Positions 54,317 to 62,479 are shown, counted from the stretch's first letter. The stretch is 64,000 nucleotides of DNA from Pleomorphochaeta sp963678575 (GCA_963678575.2 CAXXHV010000002.1:2108001-2172000); one strand, 5' to 3'. The notes: generated by a model from the letters alone, not told the origin. A program made the numbers and translations.

Positions 54317-54464
54317 TTAATAGCCTAACTTAAAATCTTTATAATTCCTCAAAAGTAATTAAATATTAAAATTACTTTGAGGTTTTTTATTATACAAATA
54401 ATTAAAAATAAACAAGTTTCTAATATAATAGTTAAAATATTATATAATAAACATAGGTGGCTTT

Positions 54465-54617
54465 ATGGATGACTATACCTATTGTAATTATAACAGTTTG
54501 AATATTGATAAACTCTCTTTTGCATATAGTAATGCTTGTGGTTTATTTTTCTCTTATAACCACGTTAATGATAAATCCACAATCTTGGAAATTTTGGGAT
54601 CACATCATATTGTTTAA
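54465..54617 (+). CDS. Possible small protein of 50 residues, unknown
   Basis: This is a short open frame starting MDDYTYCNYNSLNIDKLSF and ending LGSHHIV. AGGTGG lies 4 bases before the ATG and TATAAT (54443-54448) a little further upstream, so it has plausible expression signals. It has two cysteines and several aromatic residues, no signal peptide and no recognisable motif. It could equally be a remnant of a larger gene, since the next kilobase holds other decayed frames. Confidence 0.35.
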   Translation: MDDYTYCNYNSLNIDKLSFAYSNACGLFFSYNHVNDKSTILEILGSHHIV

Positions 54618-54687
54618 AATAATTTATTATATCTTTAATTCTTTTTTTATTGAATTAATTGATAAATAAAAAGGTATAATTTTCTTA

Positions 54688-54716
54688 TTGACACTTATTT
54701 TGAAATATGCTAATTT
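54688..54716 (+). promoter_or_regulatory. Promoter of the tRNA gene
   Basis: TTGACA (54688-54693) is followed after 17 bases by TAATTT (54711-54716), 27 bases before the mature tRNA 5' end. Confidence 0.78.
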
Positions 54717-54723
54717 CACCTTT

Positions 54724-54740
54724 GTGAATAACTTATTCAC
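54724..54740. repeat. 17-base palindrome between the tRNA promoter and the tRNA
   Basis: GTGAATAA and TTATTCAC flank a single C (54732). It lies at the expected transcription start and ends 3 bases before the tRNA. It could be an operator or a hairpin in the precursor's 5' leader. Confidence 0.6.
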
Positions 54741-54743
54741 CAA

Positions 54744-54817
54744 GGGCCTATAGCTCAGTTGGTTAGAGCAACGGACTCATAATCCGTGGGTCCCAGGTTC
54801 AAGTCCTGGTGGGCCCA
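54744..54817 (+). tRNA. tRNA with CAU anticodon, probably tRNA-Ile2
   Basis: The cloverleaf is complete: acceptor GGGCCTA with TGGGCCC (one G-U pair), D-arm GCTC-AGTTGGTTA-GAGC, anticodon stem ACGGA/TCCGT with loop CTCATAA, and T-arm CCAGG-TTCAAGT-CCTGG. The 3' CCA is not encoded. A CAU anticodon can belong to elongator Met, initiator Met or lysidine-modified Ile2. The G1-C72 pair excludes a typical initiator, and the overall sequence looks more like Ile2 than elongator Met, which is inferred. Confidence 0.93.
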
Positions 54818-54823
54818 ATTTAT

Positions 54824-54853
54824 AAAAACTCCTTAAAACTAAGGAGTTTTTCT
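54824..54853 (+). terminator. Terminator after the tRNA
   Basis: AAAAACTCCTT (54824-54834) and AAGGAGTTTTT (54841-54851) pair perfectly, and the right arm supplies the T run. Confidence 0.9.
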
Positions 54854-55386
54854 TGTTTTAAAGGCAATTTAAATATTATTACAGCTTTCAATATCTCAAA
54901 AATATTAAATAAAGAACAATTATCTCCTAAATATAAAAATATTTTAGACTTAAACAATAGAAAGCTATTAATATAATTTATTTAGTTCTAAACCTAAGAT
55001 ATACAAAATTTAAAAGACATCTGAAGAGTAAAATTAAATGAGAATCTAAGATTCAAACCAAATAAAAGAAAGCCTTGATAAAAACCAAGTTAAAAAAAAT
55101 ATTATTAACGGAATCATCAATCTCCCCTTAGCCCTAAATATATTTAAATTTGTAACTCAGATAAATGACTTTCTAAGACTCCCAAACAAAACGATTCCAA
55201 TTCCAATAGGATTTCTACTTGCTGTTATTTTATTCATGAAAAGAATTAACTTGCTTATATATACTTATAGTATTAGACTATAAATTGATTTAGTTCAAAA
55301 ATGAATTTTTTAAGATTAAAACTACAATTAATATAAAAATCAATTTAAAAACAAAAAAATCAATAATTATTTTAAAAGGAAAAAAA
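54851..55386 (+). other. Gene-poor stretch with open-frame remnants
   Basis: No complete gene is seen in these 535 bases. Two plus-strand frames read like protein but have no start codon. Bases 54851-54976 contain IITAFNISKILNKEQLSPKY. Bases 55050-55283 contain KNIINGIINLPLALNIF, then FLRLPNKTIPIPIGFLLAVI and a stop. The second looks like the hydrophobic C-terminal part of a lost membrane or lipoprotein gene. Confidence 0.4.
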
Positions 55387-55857
55387 ATGAAAGTAGGAAT
55401 CTTATATTATTCAAAAACAGGTCACACTTTAGCTGCTGCAAAAGCAATTGCTGAAGGAATTAAAAATTCAGGAACTCATCAAGTAGATTTAATTAATGCA
55501 AATTCTGTTGAAATTGCTATATTAAAAATCTATGATGGTATTATTTTTGGAAGTCCATGCTGGGGTGGTAGCATTACTAATAACGGAGTAGCTACACCAG
55601 TAACAAAAGCATTAAATAAATTAGACGAAAATAGTCTTAAAGATAAAATTGCTGGAGTATATACAATTTATGCTATTAAGGGTGGAGAAAAAACAAAGAA
55701 TACACTAATTAAAACAATAAAAGAAAAAGGGTGCAAAATAATAATTGAAGGCCCAAATATTAAAGCAGGTGCTGTTTTAAGTATTGGAAAAGGTTCTTCT
55801 ATCTCTGAACAAGATATTCAACTATTAAAGCATTTTGGACAATCTTTTGTAAAATAA
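55387..55857 (+). CDS. Flavodoxin-family protein
   Basis: This is a 156-residue flavodoxin-fold protein. The FMN phosphate loop is YYSKTGHTLAAAKAIAEGI near the N-terminus, and the second flavin loop is GIIFGSPCWGGSITNNGVATPVTKAL. The C-terminal helix is intact. It may be an electron carrier or an NAD(P)H:quinone-type reductase. AAGGA lies upstream of the ATG. It is the only clearly intact gene within a decayed stretch. Confidence 0.85.
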   Translation: MKVGILYYSKTGHTLAAAKAIAEGIKNSGTHQVDLINANSVEIAILKIYDGIIFGSPCWGGSITNNGVATPVTKALNKLDENSLKDKIAGVYTIYAIKGGEKTKNTLIKTIKEKGCKIIIEGPNIKAGAVLSIGKGSSISEQDIQLLKHFGQSFVK

Positions 55858-55870
55858 AAATATTGATAAT

Positions 55871-56548
55871 ATGAAATAATTAATTTGAAATTATTTGTAT
55901 TTTGTAAAAAACTAAATTATTTTTAAAAATGGCTCTGTTTTACAAGGTAAAATCATATCATATGAAAAAGATAAATTAATTAATTTTGAAAAAAGTGATG
56001 GTACTCAAATTCTTTATGATTATTCTACTGTATTAACTACTAGAACAAATATTGATATTGATAATTTAATATCACAATCTCTTTCTCCAACTTACAATAT
56101 GATTAAGTACTATCCTAGAAAAAAAGATGGTGCTTATGAACTTTCTCCACGTTATACCTATAAAGGACAAACCTTTACTATGGAAAGTAAATGTGGCCAT
56201 CCAACCCAAATCTTAGAATTCTTTGATATGCTTGATCAAAATCAATTAAATAGTGAAACAAAAATCTTAATTGAAGAACTTAAATCAAACTTACAAAAAA
56301 ATAAAAATATTATGACTACAAGTTTAATTTCACAACTTGTAGGAGGAACTCTTTTATTTGTTCCTTATATTGTCATGGATGAATCAACAAATCCTGTTAC
56401 TATTCCAGATTGGGCTGGCATTACAGGTTTAGTTGGCCTTTCTCTTGATATAGTAGGTTTAGGATTATTTACAATACAGTGTATAAAATTCAACCAAGAT
56501 AAATTAATAGAACAAATTGCAATTTCTTTTAATCAAAATTTAAATTAA
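55871..56548 (+). pseudogene. Decayed gene for an exported or membrane protein
   Basis: The frame of the 149-codon open stretch beginning at ATG 56099 continues upstream without a stop to about 55916, reading IIFKNGSVLQGKIISYEKDK, which resembles the start of mature proteins with an LKNGS-x-x-x-G-x-I motif. Further upstream in the same frame is ATG at 55871, but it is interrupted by stops at codons 3, 6 and 15, where a signal peptide would be expected. The 3' part has two hydrophobic segments (LVGGTLLFVPYIVM, WAGITGLVGLSLDIVGLGLF). Most likely the 5' end has been lost by mutation. A shorter product from 56099 remains possible but lacks a good ribosome site. Confidence 0.55.
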
Positions 56549-56655
56549 AAATACTTTTCTAAATTAATTGATATAATAACTATTTTAGAATCTCAAATTA
56601 TTTGTAATTTTATTAATGGCAAACATGATTGTTTTACAATTGAAAAATTAGATTA

Positions 56656-57549
56656 TTATTTAGTGGTTAACAAAAATTTATTTAGTTCATTTAATCGCTC
56701 AATCGAAGTCACTTGTTCTTTTAAAAATGGAACTAACACTATCTGAGAAAAAGGGAATGTATCCTTTATTCTTTTTTGAAAATTAAAATTTAAAGAATTA
56801 GATTTATTTATAATAATTGTATTTAATTTAAAATTTAATTCATTCATTTCTTTTTTGATTAATAGACTTTCTGAGAAACTTAATTCATCCTCATTTAATA
56901 CTAAAGAAAATTCTACAAAAGAATCATCTTGCAATTTTTTATTTAAAGCTTCATATCTATGCTTCATATTATTAAGTTGTTTAAAAATAGGATCATCTTC
57001 AAGCTTTTCAACATTCTCTTTTCTTATATTTTTTATTGAATTTTTTTTATTAACTATTTCTTGTCGCATAGAAATAAGACTATTAATCCAATGTAAATTT
57101 ACACTTGGTAAAGCTATAGTTTTTAAAGTAAGAGCAGTAGGCGGTGTATCAATAAAAATATTATCAAACTTTTTTTCATTAAAACATCTCTCAAGAGCCA
57201 TTAATGAGGCATATTCTTCAGTACCGGGGGCATATTTTAATACAGAAAAATATCTATCAATGTTTAAAGCTTGTTGGTAACGATATATTCCTTTTAACTG
57301 TTGTTGCATAGATTTTATATATTCTTTACCAAGTTTTGTTATATCTGATTCTCTAATATATAAATTATTAAGAACCTTTTTAGGCTTATTATTAAAAGTC
57401 ATATTAAAAATATCATGCAAATTATGTGCTGGATCTAAAGAATCAAGCAAAACATTATTCCCTTCATTAACAGATTTAATAGCCCCAAGGGAAGAGCAAG
57501 TTGATTTACCTACCCCACCTTTTCCAATATATATATATGCTTTTTTCAT
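56656..57549 (-). CDS. ArsA/Get3-family ATPase
   Basis: This is a single-domain 297-residue deviant-Walker ATPase. P-loop GKGGVGKST is at residues 9-17, switch I region LDSLDPAHNLHDIF, and switch II IDTPPTALTLKTIALP, as in ArsA/Get3. The metal-binding cysteines of arsenite ArsA are not seen, and no ars genes are adjacent. The central part (about 165-225) is a charged helical insertion that may bind a partner. It is the last gene of a three-gene operon with a 95-residue protein and a four-helix membrane protein. A role in handling a hydrophobic or membrane client is inferred. Confidence 0.85.
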   Translation of the reverse strand: MKKAYIYIGKGGVGKSTCSSLGAIKSVNEGNNVLLDSLDPAHNLHDIFNMTFNNKPKKVLNNLYIRESDITKLGKEYIKSMQQQLKGIYRYQQALNIDRYFSVLKYAPGTEEYASLMALERCFNEKKFDNIFIDTPPTALTLKTIALPSVNLHWINSLISMRQEIVNKKNSIKNIRKENVEKLEDDPIFKQLNNMKHRYEALNKKLQDDSFVEFSLVLNEDELSFSESLLIKKEMNELNFKLNTIIINKSNSLNFNFQKRIKDTFPFSQIVLVPFLKEQVTSIERLNELNKFLLTTK

Positions 57550-57574
57550 TATTTGACCTTATTTATAATCACTC

Positions 57575-57862
57575 TTATGGTTCACCCATTATACTTGCTA
57601 ATTCACTTAATCCATTTCCAGTTTGAGAAGCCCTCAAAAGCATCCTCTCAATATCTTTTTCCATGATAGGAATTAATTCTAAACAGACTGGCAAAGGTGG
57701 AGAAGGAAGTCCTATTGCTCCACCAAAGAGCATAAGAGTAAATGAATTTTCCATCTCATATACTTCATATTCTATTTGCGCAGTCGCTTTATATAAAGAA
57801 GCTTGGTGAAAGCCAATAATAAAACCTTTAACTTCATTGAAAATTTTTTTAATTAAATTCAT
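57575..57862 (-). CDS. Small protein of unknown function in the ArsA-like operon
   Basis: I do not recognise this 95-residue protein. The first half (MNLIKKIFNEVKGFIIGFHQASLYKATAQIEYEVYE in part) is an amphipathic helix. The middle is a hydrophobic, proline-rich stretch, LMLFGGAIGLPSPPLPVCLELIP, and the end is helical (EKDIERMLLRASQTGNGLSELASIMGEP). It could be a tail- or hairpin-anchored client or adaptor of the ATPase encoded 25 bases downstream. The membrane protein gene is 4 bases upstream. Confidence 0.72.
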   Translation of the reverse strand: MNLIKKIFNEVKGFIIGFHQASLYKATAQIEYEVYEMENSFTLMLFGGAIGLPSPPLPVCLELIPIMEKDIERMLLRASQTGNGLSELASIMGEP

Positions 57863-57866
57863 AAAA

Positions 57867-58313
57867 TCACTCTTCTATTTTAACTTTATAAGTAATCAAA
57901 TCTTTCTCGATTACTTTTGAAGAAGGAAAAATAGAATATATTCCCCAAATACAAACAAAGATTGAAAAATATAGATGATATTTATAAATTGGATAGTAAT
58001 ATCCATATAGAGCAAAAAAAGACCCAATAAAAATACTTATATTTATAAAAAGTTTAAAATTAAAATATTCAGAGATATCTAATCCTTTATTTTTAAGACT
58101 CTTTTGGTAATAACCTGTTCTAAATAGTATTGGAAGAGCTACGGAAAATAGTGTGGCTCCAACAAAAACAATTGTAGAAATAAATCTATTAGCAATTCTA
58201 TTTTGATTATCTTTAAAAATAAAAATTAATATTAAAAATATAATTGTAATTGCATAGTTAATATAAGTAATCAAGTTTATTTTTTTTACTATTTCTTTCA
58301 CGTTTTTATCCAT
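57867..58313 (-). CDS. Four-helix membrane protein of unknown function in the ArsA-like operon
   Basis: This 148-residue protein has four transmembrane helices (about 14-34, 44-64, 89-106, 112-130) with charged ends and a short cytoplasmic tail. No family is recognised. It is the first gene of the operon, 4 bases ahead of the small protein gene. Confidence 0.7.
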   Translation of the reverse strand: MDKNVKEIVKKINLITYINYAITIIFLILIFIFKDNQNRIANRFISTIVFVGATLFSVALPILFRTGYYQKSLKNKGLDISEYFNFKLFINISIFIGSFFALYGYYYPIYKYHLYFSIFVCIWGIYSIFPSSKVIEKDLITYKVKIEE

Positions 58314-58343
58314 TTTTTGTAATATATTGTAAATATTATAATT

Positions 58344-58366
58344 TAGGGTGTCAAAAAGACACCCTA
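58344..58366. terminator. Hairpin after cstA
   Basis: TAGGGTGTC and GACACCCTA pair around a 5-base loop, 11 bases beyond the cstA stop. The T run is better on the plus strand, so termination of cstA may be partial. Confidence 0.6.
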
Positions 58367-58377
58367 TTTATTTTTAA

Positions 58378-60111
58378 TTAAGCTATTTTCTCTTCTTTAG
58401 ATGTAAAGATAGCTTTAATACTTTCTATCGAAACTAATACAACAATAACAATAATTACAAAATTAATAATTCCTAATAGAACACTAGTAGCTTTTACATA
58501 ACTCAGTTCATTAATAATTAATGCCCATAAAGTCATAATTAGCATAAAAGCAGCTGGAATGAAAGTTACTAAATATTTATTTCCACCACGTTTTTTTAAA
58601 TAAACTGATGCAGTAAATAAAGCTAAAGCAGCTAATGTTTGGTTATTTGCACCAAATAAAGGCCACAAGGAAAGAGCTCCTTTACCATCAACTCCAGTTG
58701 AAAAGGCTAATAGTCCCGCTGAAATAAGAGCTAATAATGTGGCACCATACTTATTAGTAAAGAAAGATTTATTATCTGCAGCACCAACTCTATTTGCGCC
58801 TAGTAATTCTTGAATAACATATCTTTGTAATCTTGTAGTAGTGTCTAAAGACGTTCCAGCAAAAGAAGCTACAAATACACCCATTATAATTAATCCTAGA
58901 TATTGTGGAATCCCAAGATAGCTAATCATATTTGCAGAACCTTCAACAAAAGCAACAATCTTTGATCCAAGACCTGCTGCTGCACCCCAAGATGCATAAT
59001 GTTCAGTCCATTTTGCAATACCTACAACTGAAGAAGAATCACCACGAGAAGCAAGACCAATACCTGCTGCAGTTGCTACAATTACTAATACAGCTAAAGC
59101 ACCTTCCATCAACATGGAACCATAACCTACAAAAACAGCATCAGTTTCTTGTTCTACTTGTTTTGAAGTGGTTCCAGAAGCAACAACAGCGTGGAAACCA
59201 GATATTGCACCACAAGCTATAGTAATAAACAAGAATGGCCACATTGAAGGAGCTCCTTCAGGATGAAGTTGGACAGCTGGGGCAACTATTTCTAAACCAT
59301 TAAATGATGAAACAAATACACCTATAATCAATAAGCCCATTGCAATAAACAACTCCCAAGCATTAATATAATCTCTAGGTTGTAATAAGGTAGTAACGGG
59401 TAAAGTTGAAGCAATAAATGCATAAATAAATAGAATTATTGTCCAAATACCTGTAGCAGGCATTGCACCAAGGCTAGGCATATCTAAAGGAATAATATGA
59501 CCTAATACAACTGTAATATACATACCAACTACAGCAAAAATAGTTGCAATAGTAACATTCTTATTTTTCTTATAAACAGCAATTCCTAAGGCTATAGCTA
59601 TTGGAATTTCCATCCAAACTGGAAAAACTGCTTCGGGATACATATGAAAAATTACAGCCATAATCATTCCGAGAATTGCAAGAAATAACCACAATTCAAT
59701 AAAAACAATTAAGAAAAATGCAAATCTAACTTTTTTACTGATATATTGAGAAGCAATTTCTGAAATAGATTTACCTTGAGATCTTAAAGACATTACCAAT
59801 GTTGAAAAATCTTGAACTGCTCCCATTACAATCGAACCAACAAAAATCCAAATTAGAGCAGGTAACCAACCCCAAATAACACCGATAGCAGGACCTACAA
59901 TTGGACCAGTACCAGCAATTGAAGTAAAATGGTGTCCAAAAATAATACCTTTTTTAGTAGGAACATAATCAACGCCATCTTCAAATTCATGTGATGGTGT
60001 AATATTCTTTTTTGATAATTCAAAAATCTTATTTCCTATGAATTTTCCATACAATTTATAAGCTACAATATAGCCTACAAAAGCTAATACCATAATTAAT
60101 ACAGCATCCAT
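58378..60111 (-). CDS. cstA: CstA-family carbon starvation / pyruvate or peptide transporter
   Basis: This 577-residue transporter has about 15 hydrophobic segments. Family landmarks are the N-terminal DGVDYVPTKKGIIFGHHFTSIAGTGPIVGPAIGVIWGWLPA, GAVQDFSTLVMSLRSQGKSI, GAISGFHAVVASGTTSKQ and the late SLWPLFGANNQTLAALAL. CstA and BtsT of E. coli import peptides and pyruvate under nutrient limitation, and the substrate here is not evident. GGAGG lies upstream of the ATG. Its upstream region is long and contains a TTGACA at about 60170. Confidence 0.93.
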   Translation of the reverse strand: MDAVLIMVLAFVGYIVAYKLYGKFIGNKIFELSKKNITPSHEFEDGVDYVPTKKGIIFGHHFTSIAGTGPIVGPAIGVIWGWLPALIWIFVGSIVMGAVQDFSTLVMSLRSQGKSISEIASQYISKKVRFAFFLIVFIELWLFLAILGMIMAVIFHMYPEAVFPVWMEIPIAIALGIAVYKKNKNVTIATIFAVVGMYITVVLGHIIPLDMPSLGAMPATGIWTIILFIYAFIASTLPVTTLLQPRDYINAWELFIAMGLLIIGVFVSSFNGLEIVAPAVQLHPEGAPSMWPFLFITIACGAISGFHAVVASGTTSKQVEQETDAVFVGYGSMLMEGALAVLVIVATAAGIGLASRGDSSSVVGIAKWTEHYASWGAAAGLGSKIVAFVEGSANMISYLGIPQYLGLIIMGVFVASFAGTSLDTTTRLQRYVIQELLGANRVGAADNKSFFTNKYGATLLALISAGLLAFSTGVDGKGALSLWPLFGANNQTLAALALFTASVYLKKRGGNKYLVTFIPAAFMLIMTLWALIINELSYVKATSVLLGIINFVIIVIVVLVSIESIKAIFTSKEEKIA

Positions 60112-60490
60112 AAAACCCTCCTAAAACAATATATCACTCTTTTAATTGAACACCTATTTATAGACAATGTCAAAAAAAAATTTAATTCTATTAAGCAAAT
60201 ATTTCATAATTTTTATTTAAATTATAACAAGTTTATTATTTTTTTAAGTTTTTAAAAATAATTATATTTTATATAATATTATACTAAGCAACAATTTATT
60301 AATGACACTCTCTTAAAAATAGATTATAAAATATATGAATGTTTATTTTAGAAAAAATAATTCCTTATAAACTTAATTCTTATATAAAAACTAATTTTAA
60401 TATTATTATGTATAGTTAAAAAACAAATATAGAAAAAATTTTAAACAAAAAATTAAAATCACACTTTTTGTTTTATTTGAGAAAATAAAA
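60112..60490. other. Long A+T-rich intergenic region upstream of cstA
   Basis: About 380 bases with no open frame of note on either strand. The only structures seen are a minus-strand TTGACA near 60164-60173 with weak -10 candidates toward cstA. It probably holds cstA regulation. Confidence 0.4.
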
Positions 60491-60491
60491 A

Positions 60492-60532
60492 AACACTTTG
60501 AATAAAATATAATTCTTCTTATTCAAAGTGTT
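60492..60532 (-). terminator. Terminator after the ferritin-like gene
   Basis: AACACTTTGAATAA (60492-60505) and TTATTCAAAGTGTT (60519-60532) pair perfectly over 14 bases. On the minus strand a T run follows. Confidence 0.88.
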
Positions 60533-60550
60533 ATTTAAAATTTAGATTTA

Positions 60551-61132
60551 TTAATATTTTGTACTTTGCTTTTTAAAAGAGTTTAAATGATTAATAGAAC
60601 CTTTTTTTAATGATTCAAAAACTCTTCTAACATCATCTGGTAAATCATAGCTCAAAAATTTATCATACATTGCAATATTGGCAATTTCTGCTTCTACACC
60701 AATATCATAAATTTCTGAAATTGAATCTGGCAGAACAACATGAGTGGTTGCATCAAAATCACTTACTTCAAAACCATATACATCATAAAGATATAATAAA
60801 GCCTTTTCATGAGATTGTTCAGCTTTAATTATATTAGAAAAAGGTCTACTTATATTAAATTCTTTCATTATAAATTCATATTCCGCTAAGGCTAACCTTT
60901 CATCCTCAATAGCATATTGAAGCATTTCTTCTAAAGTAAATTCGTCAGTATTTTTTGCAGCAGATGAACCAAACAATTCATTTTCCAAATTATTATTGCT
61001 AATTTGTTCAACTAATGCAGCTGCTTCAGGGTCTATTCCTTGAGAGGTTTCTTTTGTTCCTTGAGCAAAGACCATTCCAAATGCAGAAGTTAATACTATA
61101 AGTAAAGTTACTATTTTTTTATTTTTTTTCAT
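60551..61132 (-). CDS. Exported DUF2202 ferritin-like protein
   Basis: This 193-residue protein has a signal peptide ending VFAQGTKET and then a DUF2202 ferritin-like four-helix domain. Probable diiron ligands are the glutamates and histidines in LQYAIEDERLALAEYEFI, IIKAEQSHEKALLYLY, VEAEIANIAMYDKFL and GSINHLNSFKK. Members of this family are extracytoplasmic and their role (iron or oxygen handling) is not established. A terminator follows and the gene is monocistronic. Confidence 0.85.
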   Translation of the reverse strand: MKKNKKIVTLLIVLTSAFGMVFAQGTKETSQGIDPEAAALVEQISNNNLENELFGSSAAKNTDEFTLEEMLQYAIEDERLALAEYEFIMKEFNISRPFSNIIKAEQSHEKALLYLYDVYGFEVSDFDATTHVVLPDSISEIYDIGVEAEIANIAMYDKFLSYDLPDDVRRVFESLKKGSINHLNSFKKQSTKY

Positions 61133-61242
61133 TTTTATTTTCCATCCTTGTTTTTACTATCTAACTGAAAGGTAATATAAAAATGTGGTGAATATATGGC
61201 GAAATAAAATAATTATAAAATTGTTTAAAATATTAAAAAAAC

Positions 61243-61319
61243 AAATTCATCTATAAACAAAAAAATTGGCCTGCATTTAGCAAGCCTTACACACACTGTG
61301 GATCCTTATAGATAAATTT
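61243..61319 (-). ncRNA. Structured 77-base segment: terminator hairpin enclosed by a 14-base long-range stem
   Basis: AAATTCATCTATAA (61243-61256) and TTATAGATAAATTT (61306-61319) are complementary with one mismatch. They enclose a hairpin (61268-61286, GGC-TGC against GCA-GCC with one internal mismatch). On the minus strand this inner hairpin is followed by seven T, so it serves as the terminator of the oxidoreductase operon. The outer stem is unexplained. It could be an RNA element ahead of the ferritin-like gene or a miniature inverted-repeat element. Confidence 0.45.
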
Positions 61320-61384
61320 GAAAAGATTTTTATTTTAGCATTGTAGATAAAAACTTCTCAAATAATAAAAAATATATACTTTCA

Positions 61385-62464
61385 TTATATAATTATTGCT
61401 TTATCTTGTGCCTCTATAGCTAATTCAATTGCTTTAAAAGTATGTTCTTGCGATATAGCTAATTCAGTTCTATCTAAACAATCTCTAATTAATTGTCCAA
61501 AGAAAGGAAACCCTACTTTATTGTGAACACATATATGTTTTTCTTCTTTATCGTTAACTAAAATAACATTATCTGGATCATTAGATCTTGCAACATCAAG
61601 ATATTTTCTTAATTCAATATAACCTTTTGTTCCAGAAATTACTAATCTACCATCACCCCAAGTAGAAAGACCATCAGGAGTAAACCAATCAACTGAAATA
61701 TAACAAGGAATATTATTATCAGTAATATAAGTTGCATCACCATAATCTTCAAACAAGGGATACTCTTTATTATTTAAATTACCAACTCTTGAAGAAATTA
61801 ATTGTGCATCTTTTGCTTTAGCATAATATAATACTTGTTCTAATTGATGAGATCCAATATCTGTTAAAATACCTCCAAATTGTTCATTATTAAAAAACCA
61901 ATCTGGTCTATTACTTAAAGAAATACGATGAGGTCCCCACCCTTTAATACTTAAAATATCACCAATTGCGCCTTCATCAATTAATTGTCCAGCATAAATA
62001 GCCGATTCAACATGTAAGCGTTCACTATAATATACAAACCATTTTAAATTAGTTTCTTTTACTTTCTTTCTTGCTAAATTAACTTGTTCAATTGATGTAA
62101 AAGGAGGTTTATCTGAGAAAAAATCTTTGCCTTTATCTAAAGAATTTAAACCAATTTGAAATCTTTCATTAGGAATTGCTGAAGTAGCAATCAAATTTAT
62201 TTCTTTAATATTTAATAAAGCTTCTTCACTTTCAACAACAATAGCATTTGGAAAAGATTTTAAAAAAATATCAATTTTAGTTTTATCATAATCAAAAACA
62301 TATTTTATTTCAGCGCCTGCTTCTTTTAATCCATTACACATTCCATAAATGTGCCCATGATCCATTCTGCAAACACCTACAATAAATTCACCAGCTTCGC
62401 ATACAATATTCTTTAATCCTTTAGGAGCATAATTTTGCCCATCACTTTTTTGAAAATCTTTCAT
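61385..62464 (-). CDS. Gfo/Idh/MocA-family oxidoreductase
   Basis: This NAD(P)-dependent sugar or inositol dehydrogenase-like protein has 359 residues from this start. The Rossmann start is the variant VGVCRMDHGHIYGMCNGL rather than G-x-G-x-x-G, as seen in one branch of the family. The E-K-P motif reads FFSDKPPF, the catalytic loop is GGILTDIGSHQLEQ and the C-terminal sheet is complete. ATG at 62464 has GGAAG directly upstream, inside the ORF. ATG at 62476 is an alternative, 4 bases after the ROK stop. It is cotranscribed with the ROK regulator. The substrate is unknown. Confidence 0.87.
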   Translation of the reverse strand: MKDFQKSDGQNYAPKGLKNIVCEAGEFIVGVCRMDHGHIYGMCNGLKEAGAEIKYVFDYDKTKIDIFLKSFPNAIVVESEEALLNIKEINLIATSAIPNERFQIGLNSLDKGKDFFSDKPPFTSIEQVNLARKKVKETNLKWFVYYSERLHVESAIYAGQLIDEGAIGDILSIKGWGPHRISLSNRPDWFFNNEQFGGILTDIGSHQLEQVLYYAKAKDAQLISSRVGNLNNKEYPLFEDYGDATYITDNNIPCYISVDWFTPDGLSTWGDGRLVISGTKGYIELRKYLDVARSNDPDNVILVNDKEEKHICVHNKVGFPFFGQLIRDCLDRTELAISQEHTFKAIELAIEAQDKAIII

Positions 62465-62479
62465 AACACTTCCCATTTT

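Noticed and set aside
54744..54817. Initiator tRNA-fMet
   Set aside because: The first acceptor pair is G-C, and the anticodon stem lacks the three consecutive G-C pairs of initiators.
56656..57549. Arsenite-pump ATPase (arsA) annotation
   Set aside because: The fold is ArsA-like, but no arsenic-binding cysteine pattern, arsB, arsC, arsD or arsR is present, and the operon partners are unrelated.
61243..61319. Annotating the inverted arms as an insertion sequence
   Set aside because: No transposase, no target duplication and only one copy in this window. The inner hairpin works as a terminator.
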